NCBI GenBank assembly: GCA_009760855.2
Contig: WPIO01000640.1
Span: forward strand, 1 to 15,226
DNA from: Cristatella mucedo
Lineage: Eukaryota; Bryozoa; Phylactolaemata; Cristatellidae
Reading direction: 5' to 3'
Length of the DNA stretch: 15,226 bases
Position numbers and translations under genes: made by a program. The notes beneath the pieces were generated by a model. That model did no database searches. It saw only the letters and a list, made by a program, of their open reading frames with translations, and was not told the origin of the DNA. Each line of letters opens with the position of its first letter. Position 1 is the stretch's first letter. Positions 1 to 8,489 of this stretch are shown here, piece after piece.

Positions 1-698
1 GGTTTCTAGATATTCAGAGATCTACTGCCAACTCATGCGAAATAAGTTAATCAAGTGCGAATGGCCAAAAGCAAGGCTCAGCACTCTGCTGCCAGCTACT
101 ACACGCTCCAACTAGCTGATTTCAAGTTTCTAGATATTCATACATCCACTGCGAACTCATGCAAAATGAGTAAATCAAGTGCGAATGGCCGAAAGCAAAG
201 CTCAGCACTCTGCTGCATGCTACTGCACGGTCCGACGAGCAGAGTCGAGGTTTCAAGATATTCAGAAAATAAGCTGCTAACTCATGCGAAATGAATTAAT
301 CAAGTGCTAATGACTAAAAAATGGCTAAGCACTCTGCTGCAAGCTACCGCTCGCTTCGACGAGCGGATTTAAAGTTTCTAGATATTCCGAGATCTGCTGC
401 TAACTCATGCTCACTGAGTTCATCAAGTGCGAATGGCCTAAAGCAAGGCTTAGCACTATGCTGCCAGCAACTGCATGCTCTGACGAGCCGATTCGCGGTT
501 TCAAGATATTCATAAAATAAGCTGCGAACTCATGCGAAATGAGTAAATCAAGTGCGAATGGGCTGAAGCTAGGCCCAGCACTCTGCTGCCAGCTACAGCA
601 CGCTCCGACGAGCAGATTCGAGGTTTCTAGATATTCTGCAATCTGCTGCAAACTCGTGCGAAATGAGTTATTAGAGTGCGAATGGGTTAAACCAAGGT

Positions 699-713
699 GC
701 AGCACTCTGCTGC
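699..713 (+). other. Representative 6-bp stem hairpin repeated in satellite A units
   Basis: GCAGCA at 699-704 and TGCTGC at 708-713 are exact reverse complements separated by the 3-nt loop CTC. The same block, or a 5-bp version of it (CAGCA/TGCTG), recurs in most satellite A units and in several A' units, for example near 14072. It is among the best-conserved stretches of the unit. No function is shown, and conservation of the array could account for it. Confidence 0.55.
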
Positions 714-1899
714 CAGCAGCAGCACTCTCCGACAAGCAGATTCGAGGTTACTAGATTTTCCGCGATCTGCAGCGAACTCGTGCGAAATGAGTTATTCATG
801 TGCGAATGGCTCAAAGCAAGGTGCAGCACTCTGCTGCCAGCTACCCCACGCTTTGACGAGCACATCCTAGGTTTATGGATATGCTGCGATCTGCTGCGAA
901 CACGTGCGAAATGAATTAATCAAGTGCGAATGGCATATAGCAAGAAGCAGCACTCTGCTGCCAGCTACAGCATGCTCCAACGAGCAGATTCGAGGTTTCT
1001 AGATATTTCGCGATCTGCTGGGAACTCGTGCGAAATGAGTTAATCAAGTGCGAATGGCATAAAGCAAAGTGTGGCACTCTGCTGCCATCTACTGCAAGCT
1101 CCGACTGACAGATTTCAAGTTTCTAGATATTCCGCCACCTGCTGTGACGTCGTGCGAAATAAGTTATTCACGTGCGAATGGCTTAAAGCAAGCAGCAGCA
1201 CTCTGCTGCCAGCTACCGCACGCTTTCACGAGCAGATTCGAGCTTTTAGATTTTCCGCGATCTGCTGCGAACTCGTGCGAATTTATTTAATGAAGTGCGA
1301 ATGGTTTACAGCAAAGTTCAGCACTCTTGTCCAAGCTACCACACGCTAGGACGAGCAGATTCGAGTTTTCTAGATATTCCGCAATCATCTGAAAACAGGT
1401 GCGAAATGAGTTATTCACGTGAGCATGGCATAAACCAAGGAGCAGCACTTTGCTGCCAGCTACAGCATGCTCCAACGAGCAGATTCGAGGTTTCTAGATA
1501 TTCCGCGATCTGCTGCAAACTCGTGGCAAATAAGTTATTCAAGTGCGAATGGCATAAAGCAAGGCCCAGTACTCTGCTGCCAGCAACCGCACGCTCCGAC
1601 GAGCAGATTTGAAGTTTCTAGATATTCCGCGATATGCTGCGAATTCGAACGAAATGAGTTAATCCAGTGCGAATGGTTTAAACCAAAGTGCAGCACTCTG
1701 CTGCCAGCTACGGCACTCTGCGACCAGCAGATTTGAGGTTTCTAGCTATTCAACGATCTGCTGCGAACTCGTGCGAAATGAGTTGATCAAGTGCGAATGG
1801 CTTAAAGCAAAGTGCAGCACTCTTCTGCCAGCTACCTCACACTCCGACAAACAGATTTGAAGTTTCTAAATATTCCGCGATCTGCTGCGAACTCGTGCG

Positions 1900-3040
1900 A
1901 AATAAGTTATTCAAGAGCGAATGGCTTAAAGCAAGGTGCAGCACTCTGCTGCCAGCTACCGCACGCTCTGGCGAGTACATTTGCAGTTTCTAAGTATTCA
2001 GCTATCAGCTGCGAACTCGTGCGAAATGAGTAATTCAAGTGCGAATGCGTTAAAGCAAGGTACAGCACTCTCCTGCCAGCTACCGCACGCTCTGACGAAC
2101 AGATACAAGGTTTTTAGATATTAGGCAATCTGCAGCCAACTCGTTTGAAATGAGTTATTCAAGTGCGAATGGCTTAAAGCAAGGTGCAGCACTCTGCTGC
2201 CAGCTACCCCACGCTTTGACGAGCACATCCTAGGTTAATAGATATGCTGCGATCCGCAGTGAGCTCGTGCGAAATGAGTTGATCAAATGCGAATGGTCTA
2301 AAGCCAGGCACAGCACTCTGCTGCCTTCAACCCCACGCTCCGACAGAGCAGAATTAAGGTTTCCAGATATTCCGCGATTTGCTGCGAACTCTTGCGAAAT
2401 GAGTTAATCTAGTGCGAATGGCCTGATGCAAAGTGCTGCACACTGCTGCCAGCTACCGCAGGCTTCGACGAGCAGATTCAAGGTTTCTAGATATTTCGCG
2501 ATCTGCTGCAAACTCGTGCAAAATGAGTCATTCAAGTGCGAATGGCCTAAAGCAAGGTGCAGCACTCTGCTGCCAGCTACCGCACGCTCGGGGGAGTAGA
2601 TTTGAAGTTTGTAAGTATTCGTCGATCAGCTGCGAACTCGTGCGAAATGAGTAATTCAAGTGCGAACGCGTTAAAGCAAGGTACAGCACTCTTCTGCCAG
2701 CTACCGCCCGCTCCGAAGAGCAGATTGCAGGTTTGTAGACATTCCGCGATCTGCTGCGAACTCGTGCGAATGAGTGAATCAAGTGCGAACGCCTTAAAGC
2801 AAGGTGCAGAACTCTGCTGCCAGCTTGCTCACGCTCCGACGAGTAGATACTAGGTTTTTAGATATTCCGCGATCTGCTACGAACTAGTGCGAAACGAGTT
2901 ATTCAAGTTCGAATGGCGTAAAGAAAGGCACAGCACTCTGCTGCCTTCAACCGAACGCTCCGACAGAGCAGATTTAAGGTTTCTAGATTGTCCGTGATCT
3001 GCTGCGAACTCGTGCTAAATGAGTTAATCTAGTGCGAACG
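1900..3040 (+). repeat. 620-bp (5-unit) higher-order repeat within satellite A
   Basis: The segment 1900-2420 matches 2520-3040 unit by unit at an offset of 620-621 bp, which is five 124-bp units. Private variants shared at this spacing include CTAAGTATTC at about 1990 with GTAAGTATTC at 2611, GCGTTAAAGCAAGGTACAGC about 60 bp further on in both, and CTGCCTTCAACC at 2321 and 2941. The second copy ends where satellite A gives way to satellite B. A longer-range link is also visible: GAGCACATCCTAGG at 858 and 2221, spaced 1363 bp or 11 units. These shared variants imply block-wise duplication rather than unit-by-unit spread. Confidence 0.8.
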
Positions 3041-4957
3041 GGTATATATTTCCGGGAGAAATGAAGCGTAAATGGTTTGAGCATGGCAAATGACATACTC
3101 GGAACACCGGTGGTTTCAAGGATCTACTAGCGGGATAACGGAGTGTGTATTAAGAGTAATATTTTAACAGTAAAGGTTAGAAACAAGGAGCGAAAAAAGT
3201 TTCAGCAGGGGATATAATTTACCCAGAACGCCTGCGGTTTAAAGCATCTACAAGAGGGCTAATGAATTATTTATTAGGACAATTAATAATACTAGAGGAT
3301 ATGCGTTGATGGAAGAAAGAAGCGTAAATAGTTTGAGCAGAGTAGATAACTTATTCTAAAGGCGGGCAGATTGAAGGATCTACCAACGTGTTAACGGAGT
3401 ACTTATTGAGACTAATTATTACACTAAGGAATATATGGATTTCATCAAGAAAAAAGGAGCATAAACAGTTTCAGCAGGGGGATAAGTTATTTGCAACGCC
3501 TGCTGTTTGAAGGATCTACCGTAGGGTTTATGATTCATTTGTTGACACTCATTAACACTAAAAAATATATTTCCGGAAGAAAAGACGCGTATAAAGTTTG
3601 AGCAGAGTAGATAACTTACTCGGAATGCCGGTGGTTTGAAGGATCTACTAGCGGTATAACGAAGTATCAATTAACGTTAATTATAACAATAAAGAATACA
3701 TATTTTCGGAAGGAAAGATGAGTTAATGAGTTTTGCAGGGAGGATAACGTCTTCAGAATGGCTGTGGGTGGAAGGTACAACCAGTAAGACAATTCTGCAT
3801 TAAGACTATTAGTAACTTTAAACGCTATATATTTCCGATAGAAAAGACGCTCCAACAGATTTTGCAGGAAAGATAACGTACTTGGAACACCTGCTGTTAG
3901 AAGGTATTACGGGGCGGATAGTTAATTATTTAATAGACAATTTCTGACACTAAAGGATATATATTTCTAAAAAAAGACGCGTAAATGGTTCTATTAGGAG
4001 AGATAACTTGTTCGGAACGCCTGCGGATGGAAGGTATTACCAGTAAGATAATCATTACTTCAAGTGAACGAACTACCATCGGGATTACGAGGTATTCATT
4101 TTGAATATTTATGACACGAAAACATATTTATTACCGGAACAAAACCCGAGTATATGGTTTTACCAGGGCAAATTACTTACACGGAACGCCTGCGGTTATA
4201 AGGTACTACAAGTAAAATATGTCATTATCTATTGAGACTATTTATAACACTAAATGACGTTTATTTCCGGAAGAAAACACGCGCAAAAGGCTTTACCAGG
4301 GCGGATAGCTTACTCGGAACTCATGCGGTTTGAAGGTACTACCGGGAAGATAGTTAATTCTTTCACGAGAGGTATTTTAAAAAGTAAAGGATATATATTT
4401 CCAAAACAACACGCGTAAATGGCTTTATCAGGAGAGATAACTTGTTCGGAACACCTGCGCATCGAAGGTATTACCAGTAAGATAATCGTCATTTCTCGCG
4501 ACTATTTATAACAGTCAAGGATAAATATTTTCGGAAAAAAAGACGCGTAAGTGGTTTTATAAGCAGAGATAACTTACTCGGAACGCCTGCGGTCAAAGGT
4601 ACTACTAGTAAGGTAATAAACCATAGAATGAGCCTATATATAAAAATCAACGACATATATTTCCGGAAGAAATGATGCGTAAATGGTTTGAGCAGAGTAG
4701 ATAACTTACTCGGAAGGCGGGCGGTTTGAAGGACCCACCAGCGGGATAACGAAGTATATATTGAAAATAGTGATAAGATTAAGGATATATATTTCTGGTA
4801 GAAAAAAGAAGCGTAAAAAGTGTCGTAAAAAGTCTCAGCAGGGAAGAACGCCTGCGGATTGATGCATCTGCCCGCGGGCTAATAAATCATTTTTTGACAC
4901 AATTAATATCACTAAAGGATACACAGTTCCAGAAAAAAAGACCACTAAATTGTTTAA
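3041..4957 (+). repeat. Satellite B, first block: ~132-bp tandem array
   Basis: About 14.5 units with a period near 132 bp. The landmark TTCCGG or its variants recurs at about 4399, 4529, 4661 and 4793. A typical unit reads TATATATTTCCGGAAGAAAA, GACGCGTAAATGG, AGATAACTTACTCGGAACGC, CTGCGGTTTGAAGG, then either ATCTACCAGCGGGATAACG or TACTACCAGTAAGATAATG, an AT-rich stretch and ACACTAAAGG. The DNA is AT-rich, unlike satellite A. Units fall into at least two types by the middle segment. The left boundary is a clean switch from satellite A near 3040. The right boundary is the 5' end of the LINE at about 4958. Open frames here are short, on both strands, and not credible genes. Confidence 0.93.
4867..4955 (+). 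repeat. Left copy of an 89-bp direct duplication flanking the LINE
   Basis: This stretch of satellite B aligns without gaps to 6155-6243, with about 11 mismatches in 89 positions (~88%). The left copy ends at the LINE 5' junction and the right copy starts one base after the LINE (ATT)6 tail. That is the geometry of a target-site duplication. Removing the LINE and one copy restores a satellite B unit in correct phase, running on into CAGGG and AGATAACTTACTCG. The length is unusual for a LINE. The alternative is that the copies are two neighbouring satellite units and a 43-bp piece was lost at insertion. Confidence 0.7.
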
Positions 4958-5920
4958 GGATCACCTCAGGGCTCAGTGCTAGGTCCGATTCTTTTCACGG
5001 TTTATACTCTGCCTCTTGCCGATGTGATTGCCAAGCACAATCTAGGCTTTCACTTCTATGCGGATGACACTCAGTTGTACCTTTGCTTTGATCACTCCCA
5101 GCCTTCGAGCACCTCAAATTCTCTAAACTCACTAGCTGCATGCATTGATGACATCCGCACATGGATGGCAGCAAATTTTCAAAAACTTAACGATGATAAA
5201 ACTAATTTACTAGTTATGGGCAAACCCAGTGTGATCCAGAGATTGGAAAGGCTGACTCTCAAAATTGGCTCTGCCAGCATATCTCCAGTTGAATCAGCTC
5301 GAAATCTAGGTGTCATATTCCAAAGCGACCTCTCGTTAGACGACCACATCAGCTCCACAGTCAAATCCGCCTATTTTCAGCTTCATAATATTGCTAAAAT
5401 TCGGGCCTGTTTAGATAAGGATACCACGTCCAAGTTGGTCCATGCATTCGTGACATCCCGTCTCGACTTCTGCAACTCGCTGCTTACTGGCCTACCAGCA
5501 TGTGCGATCAGGCGATTGCAGATGGGGCAAAACTCTGCAGCTAGGCCTGTCTGTCGTGAGCGTCTCAGTTGCCACATTACTCCACTTCTCGCCGACCTGC
5601 ACTGGCTGCCAGTCAAGCAACGGATTGACTTCAACGTTTTGTCGCTCACTTTTAGGTCTCTTCATTCTATGGCTCCAGCCTATCTTTCAGATATACTCCC
5701 CCATCAGGCCAAGCATCGTACCACCCGCTTTTCGGAATCCAAAAGTCTAGAAATACCTCATACAAACCTTAAATCCTTTGGAGACCGTGCATTTAGTTCG
5801 TATGCTCCCAAAGCCTGGAACTGCCTCCCGACCTGCATCAGAACATCCCATGACCTGACCACATTTAAAAGGAACCTAAAATTACACCTATTTAGGACAG
5901 CATTTAGTGGGTCCCTGTGA
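4958..5920 (+). CDS. LINE reverse transcriptase, C-terminal part (partial, no start codon)
   Basis: This frame codes the C-terminal ~320 residues of a LINE ORF2-type polyprotein. In the family the enzyme copies the element RNA at a nicked chromosomal site. Counting from 4958, the visible parts are the RT motif [13 protein letters not shown] at 1-13, the catalytic YADD at 34-37 (5057-5068) holding the metal-binding aspartate pair, the LNDDKT motif at 77-82, NLGVIF at 116-121, a CNSLLTGLP segment near 172-180, the characteristic [14 protein letters not shown] at 206-219, and the C-terminal [18 protein letters not shown] at 274-291. The frame ends at TGA 5918-5920. The stop TAA at 4955-4957 lies at the satellite junction. 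No real start codon exists: the first residues are mid-domain, and a GTG at 4976 is only an internal valine. The endonuclease and RT fingers are missing, so it is a dead fragment despite the open frame. The L2/CR1 assignment rests on motif recognition. Confidence 0.9.
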   Translation, partial: GSPQGSVLGPILFTVYTLPLADVIAKHNLGFHFYADDTQLYLCFDHSQPSSTSNSLNSLAACIDDIRTWMAANFQKLNDDKTNLLVMGKPSVIQRLERLTLKIGSASISPVESARNLGVIFQSDLSLDDHISSTVKSAYFQLHNIAKIRACLDKDTTSKLVHAFVTSRLDFCNSLLTGLPACAIRRLQMGQNSAARPVCRERLSCHITPLLADLHWLPVKQRIDFNVLSLTFRSLHSMAPAYLSDILPHQAKHRTTRFSESKSLEIPHTNLKSFGDRAFSSYAPKAWNCLPTCIRTSHDLTTFKRNLKLHLFRTAFSGSL

Positions 5921-6021
5921 TTCGTCCTTGATGTGCTTATGCGTGCTGACACTGAGCATGCTGCCACTAACCACATTTGCATGCTGACCCTGTGCATGTT
6001 CACCCCTAACCATATTATTCA
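5921..6021 (+). repeat. LINE 3'UTR with 38-bp imperfect direct repeat
   Basis: Within the LINE 3'UTR, the segment starting CTGACACTGAGCATG at 5946 is repeated as CTGACCCTGTGCATG at 5984, a spacing of 38 bp. Both copies continue to a CTAACCA block. The second copy fades out near 6021. I see no AATAAA in this UTR, which fits a LINE that ends in a short microsatellite rather than poly(A). Confidence 0.6.
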
Positions 6022-6092
6022 TTTCGTTTGTTTTTCAAGCATGAGTTTACTTACCATTAACTTGCATTTCACTTTACAGCAAATGTAAAGCA

Positions 6093-6119
6093 CCTAGAGA
6101 GAGATTAAGTTCTCCTAGG
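6093..6119 (+). other. LINE 3'-terminal stem-loop
   Basis: CCTAG (6093-6097) pairs with CTAGG (6115-6119), and GAGA (6099-6102) pairs with TCTC (6111-6114). This leaves A6098 as a bulge and an 8-nt loop. It is followed by GCGCTTTATCAAGTGAATT and the ATT tail. A 3' stem-loop just before a short-repeat tail is known in several LINE clades as the signal the reverse transcriptase uses to choose its template. That role is inferred here. Confidence 0.65.
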
Positions 6120-6135
6120 GCGCTTTATCAAGTGA

Positions 6136-6153
6136 ATTATTATTATTATTATT
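6136..6153 (+). repeat. (ATT)6 microsatellite tail of the LINE
   Basis: Six perfect ATT units close the LINE. The next base, G6154, is followed by satellite B sequence in register with 4867. This fixes the 3' end of the insertion. Confidence 0.92.
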
Positions 6154-8106
6154 GTCTGCCAGCAGGCTGATAAATCATATTTTGACACGATTAATATCAC
6201 TAAAGGATACACAGCTCCAGAAGAAAAGACCCGTAAATGGCTTCAGGGGGGGAGATAACTTACTCGAAACGCCAGTGGTTATAAGGTACTACCGGTAAGA
6301 TAAAATATTTAATGAGACTATTTATACAACTAAAGGATGTATATTTCCGGAAGAAAAGACGCGTAAATAGTTTTAGCTGGGCAAAACACTTACTCGGAAC
6401 GCCGATGTTTTGAAGATTCCACCAGCATGATATCGAAGTATTTAGGGAGACTGATTATCACACTAAAGGGTATATATTTCTAGAAGAAAAGATGCGTAAA
6501 GAGTTTTAGCAGGGCAAATAACTTACTCGGAACGCCGGCGGTTTCAAGGGTCTACCAGCGGGATAACGGAGTACGTATTAAGAGTAATATTTTAACACTA
6601 AAGCGTATATATTTCCGGAAGGAACACGGAGCGGAAAAAGTTTCACCTGGGGAGATAAGTTACCCAAAACGCCTGCGGTTTAAAGCATCTACCAGAGGGC
6701 TAATGAACTATTTATTAAGATAATTAATAATACTTGAGGATATGCGTTGATGGAAGAAAAGACGCGTAAATGGTTCGTGCAGGTAAGATAACTTAGTCGA
6801 AAAGCCGGCGCTTTAAAGGACCTACCAACGGGTTAACGGAGTACTTATTGAGACTAATTATATCACTAAAGGATATATAGATTCCCGGAAGAAAAAAGGA
6901 GCGTAAACAGTTTCAGCAGGGGGATAAGATACCTGCAACGCCTGCTGTTTGAAGGATTTACCAGTGAGTTTATGATTTATTTGTTGAGACTCTCATTAAC
7001 ACTAAAAAATATATTTCCGGAAGAAAAGACGCGTAAATAGTTTGAGCAGAGTAGATAGCTTACTCGGAAGGCCGGCGGTTTGAAGGATTTACTAACGGGA
7101 TAACGAAGTATCAATTACGATTAATTATAACAGCAAAGGATATATATTTACGGAAGGAAAGATGCGTACGTGAATTTTGCCGGGAGGATAACGTCTTCGG
7201 AATGGCTGTATGTGAAAGGTACTACCAGTAAGATAATGGTTTGTTGAGACTATTTTTAACTGTAAAGGCTATTTATTTCCGATAGAAAAGGAGCTCAAAC
7301 GGATTTTGCAGGAGATATGACGTTCTTGGAATACCTGCTGTCGGAAGGTATTACGAGGAAGATAATTAATTATTTAATGAGACTATTTATGGCACTCAAG
7401 GATACATATTTTTGGAAAAAAGACGCGTAAATGGTTTCATCTCGATTGTCTATTGAGACTATTTATAACACTAAATGACGTTTATTTCCGGAAGAAAACA
7501 CGCGTAAAAGGCTTTAGCAGGGCGGATAACTTACTCGGAACTCATGCGGTTTGAAGGTACTACCGGGAAGATAGTTAATTCTTTCACGAGAGGTATTTTA
7601 AAAGTAAAGGATATATATTTCCAAAAAAATTTGCGTAAATGGCTGTACCAGGAGAGGTAACTTGTTCGGAACACCTGAGCGTCGAAGGTATTACCAGTAA
7701 GAAAATCAGTAATTCTCGCGACTATTAATAACACTCAAGGATAGATATTTTCGGAAAAAAAGACTCGTAAATGGTTTTAGAAGTAGAGATAACTTACTTG
7801 GAACGCCTGCGGTCAAAGGTACTACTGGTAAGGTAATAAATTATTGAATGAGCGTATATATAAAAATCAAGGATATATATTTCCGGAAGAAAAGACGTGT
7901 ACATGGTTTGAGCAGAGTAGATAACTTACTCGGAAGGCGTGCGGTTTAAAGGATCCATCAGCGGAATGACGAAAGATTAATTGAAAATAATGATAACATT
8001 ATGGATGCATATTTCCGGTAGAAAAAAGAAGCCTAAAAAGTCCCAGCAGTAAAGAACGCCTGCGGTTCGATGCATCCGGCTAAAATCGATAAACTGTCCG
8101 ACAATT
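6154..8106 (+). repeat. Satellite B, second block, mostly a higher-order copy of the first
   Basis: About 14.8 units of the ~132-bp satellite. From about 6471 it follows the first block unit for unit. The landmark GCGGGATAACGGAG is at 3130 and 6558 (offset 3428), CACTAAAAAATATATTTCCGG at 3556 and 7000 (offset 3444), CACTAAATGACG at 4248 and 7469 (offset 3221), and GATGCAT at 4861 and 8069 (offset 3208). Identity is roughly 85% by eye. The drop in offset is mainly one event: 237 bp at 3991-4227 correspond to only 12 bp at 7437-7448. The array breaks off near 8106, after GACAATTAA, into LINE endonuclease sequence. Confidence 0.9.
6155..6243 (+). repeat. Right copy of the 89-bp direct duplication flanking the LINE
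   Basis: Gapless partner of 4867-4955. Shared features include the TTTTGACAC block, ATTAATATCACTAAAGGATA and CACAG just after it. GGATACACAG at this position, instead of the usual GGATATATAT, is shared only by these two copies among the units I compared. That favours true duplication over two random neighbouring units. Confidence 0.7.
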
Positions 8107-8438
8107 AAAGACGAAACTCCATCTGGTTTCTTTCACACCCCTAGATCAATCAAAACTGGAGGTGGAGTTGCTATTATCGTGAGCTCGAAATTCAACTTCA
8201 AGCCATTTGCGGTACCCTCGAAGCAGTCTTTTGAATCAATTGTCTTGGTCTCACCCGGAAACAATCTACCGAGAGTGGCAGTAGTCTATCGCCCACTAGG
8301 TACCAAATCCTCCTTTATCTCAGATTTCTCCGATCACATTTCGATTCTGTGTGCAAGAAATCGATCCTTCCTCGTAATGGGTGATTCAGCATTCACTTTG
8401 ATAACTTATCTGATGCTGTCAGCACCGAATTTCGTGGC
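8107..8438 (+). pseudogene. LINE endonuclease (EN) fragment, broken at both ends and frameshifted
   Basis: The frame containing 8179 encodes a stretch typical of the apurinic-like endonuclease domain of L2/CR1 LINEs, which nicks the target DNA. Visible motifs are TPSGFFHTPRS from 8116, GGGVAIIV at 8158-8181, SFESIVLV, RVAVVYRPLG and FLVMGD, ending at 8385. In relatives MGD is followed by an F-N type sequence. Here the frame turns to unrelated residues, while another + frame resumes as HFDNLSDAVSTEFRG from 8394 to 8438, so a single base was probably lost just after 8385. The left edge meets satellite B at about 8107 (uncertain by ~15 bp). The right edge runs straight into minisatellite C. The start of EN, all of RT and the 3' end are missing, so it is not a normal 5'-truncated copy. 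It has the same orientation as the RT fragment upstream, but whether the two come from one element is unknown. Confidence 0.8.
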
Positions 8439-8489
8439 AGCAGCTCACACTGGCACCAGCTTACCCTGGCAGCAGTTCACCCTGGCAGG

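Larger units (their letters stand above)
1..3040 (+). repeat. Satellite A: ~124-bp tandem array
   Basis: About 24.5 head-to-tail units with a period of 124 bp. The landmark GTTTCTAG or its variants recurs at 2, 126, 250, 374, 498 and 623. Each unit carries, in order, GGTTTCTAGATATTCCGCGA, CTGCTGCGAACTCGTGCGAA, ATGAGTTATTCAAGTGCGAA, TGGCTTAAAGCAAGG, GCAGCACTCTGCTGCCAGC and TCCGACGAGCAGATTCGA. The consensus has about 11 CpGs, and much variation is CG versus CA/TG (for example ACTCGTGCG versus ACTCATGCG), as expected from deamination. The period is not a multiple of three, so the short open frames crossing it on both strands are by-products. The array ends abruptly near 3040, where satellite B begins. 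I do not recognise the family by name. A centromeric or heterochromatic role is possible but not shown. Confidence 0.95.
4958..6153 (+). mobile_element. 5'-truncated L2/CR1-type LINE (non-LTR retrotransposon)
   Basis: The element starts inside the reverse transcriptase, at the [11 protein letters not shown] motif, and runs through the stop codon at 5918-5920, a 233-bp 3'UTR, a 3' hairpin and an (ATT)6 tail. 5' truncation, a microsatellite tail and a structured 3' end are typical products of target-primed reverse transcription by L2/CR1-clade elements. It interrupts satellite B and carries an 89-bp flanking duplication. The open frame shows no stop or frameshift over 320 codons, so the insertion is not very old. 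The copy cannot move itself, since it lacks the endonuclease and the first half of the RT. Confidence 0.93.

Noticed and set aside
1-3040. Open frames of 60-111 codons on both strands of satellite A as small genes
   Set aside because: They repeat the same residues with a 124-bp period that is not a multiple of three, occur on both strands, and overlap each other. They are satellite by-products.
3419-4492. Minus-strand open frames in satellite B
   Set aside because: They follow the satellite unit, have no recognisable domain, and the same peptide ends recur in the duplicated block at 7531-7734.
1-8106. CENP-B box in satellites A or B
   Set aside because: TTCG occurs often (for example TTCGAGG in A and TTCGGAACGCC in B), but the required downstream A and CGGG at the correct spacing are absent.
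4958-8438. One intact LINE spanning both fragments
   Set aside because: The endonuclease part belongs upstream of the RT in such elements. Here it lies downstream, separated by 2 kb of satellite. They cannot be one continuous copy in place.
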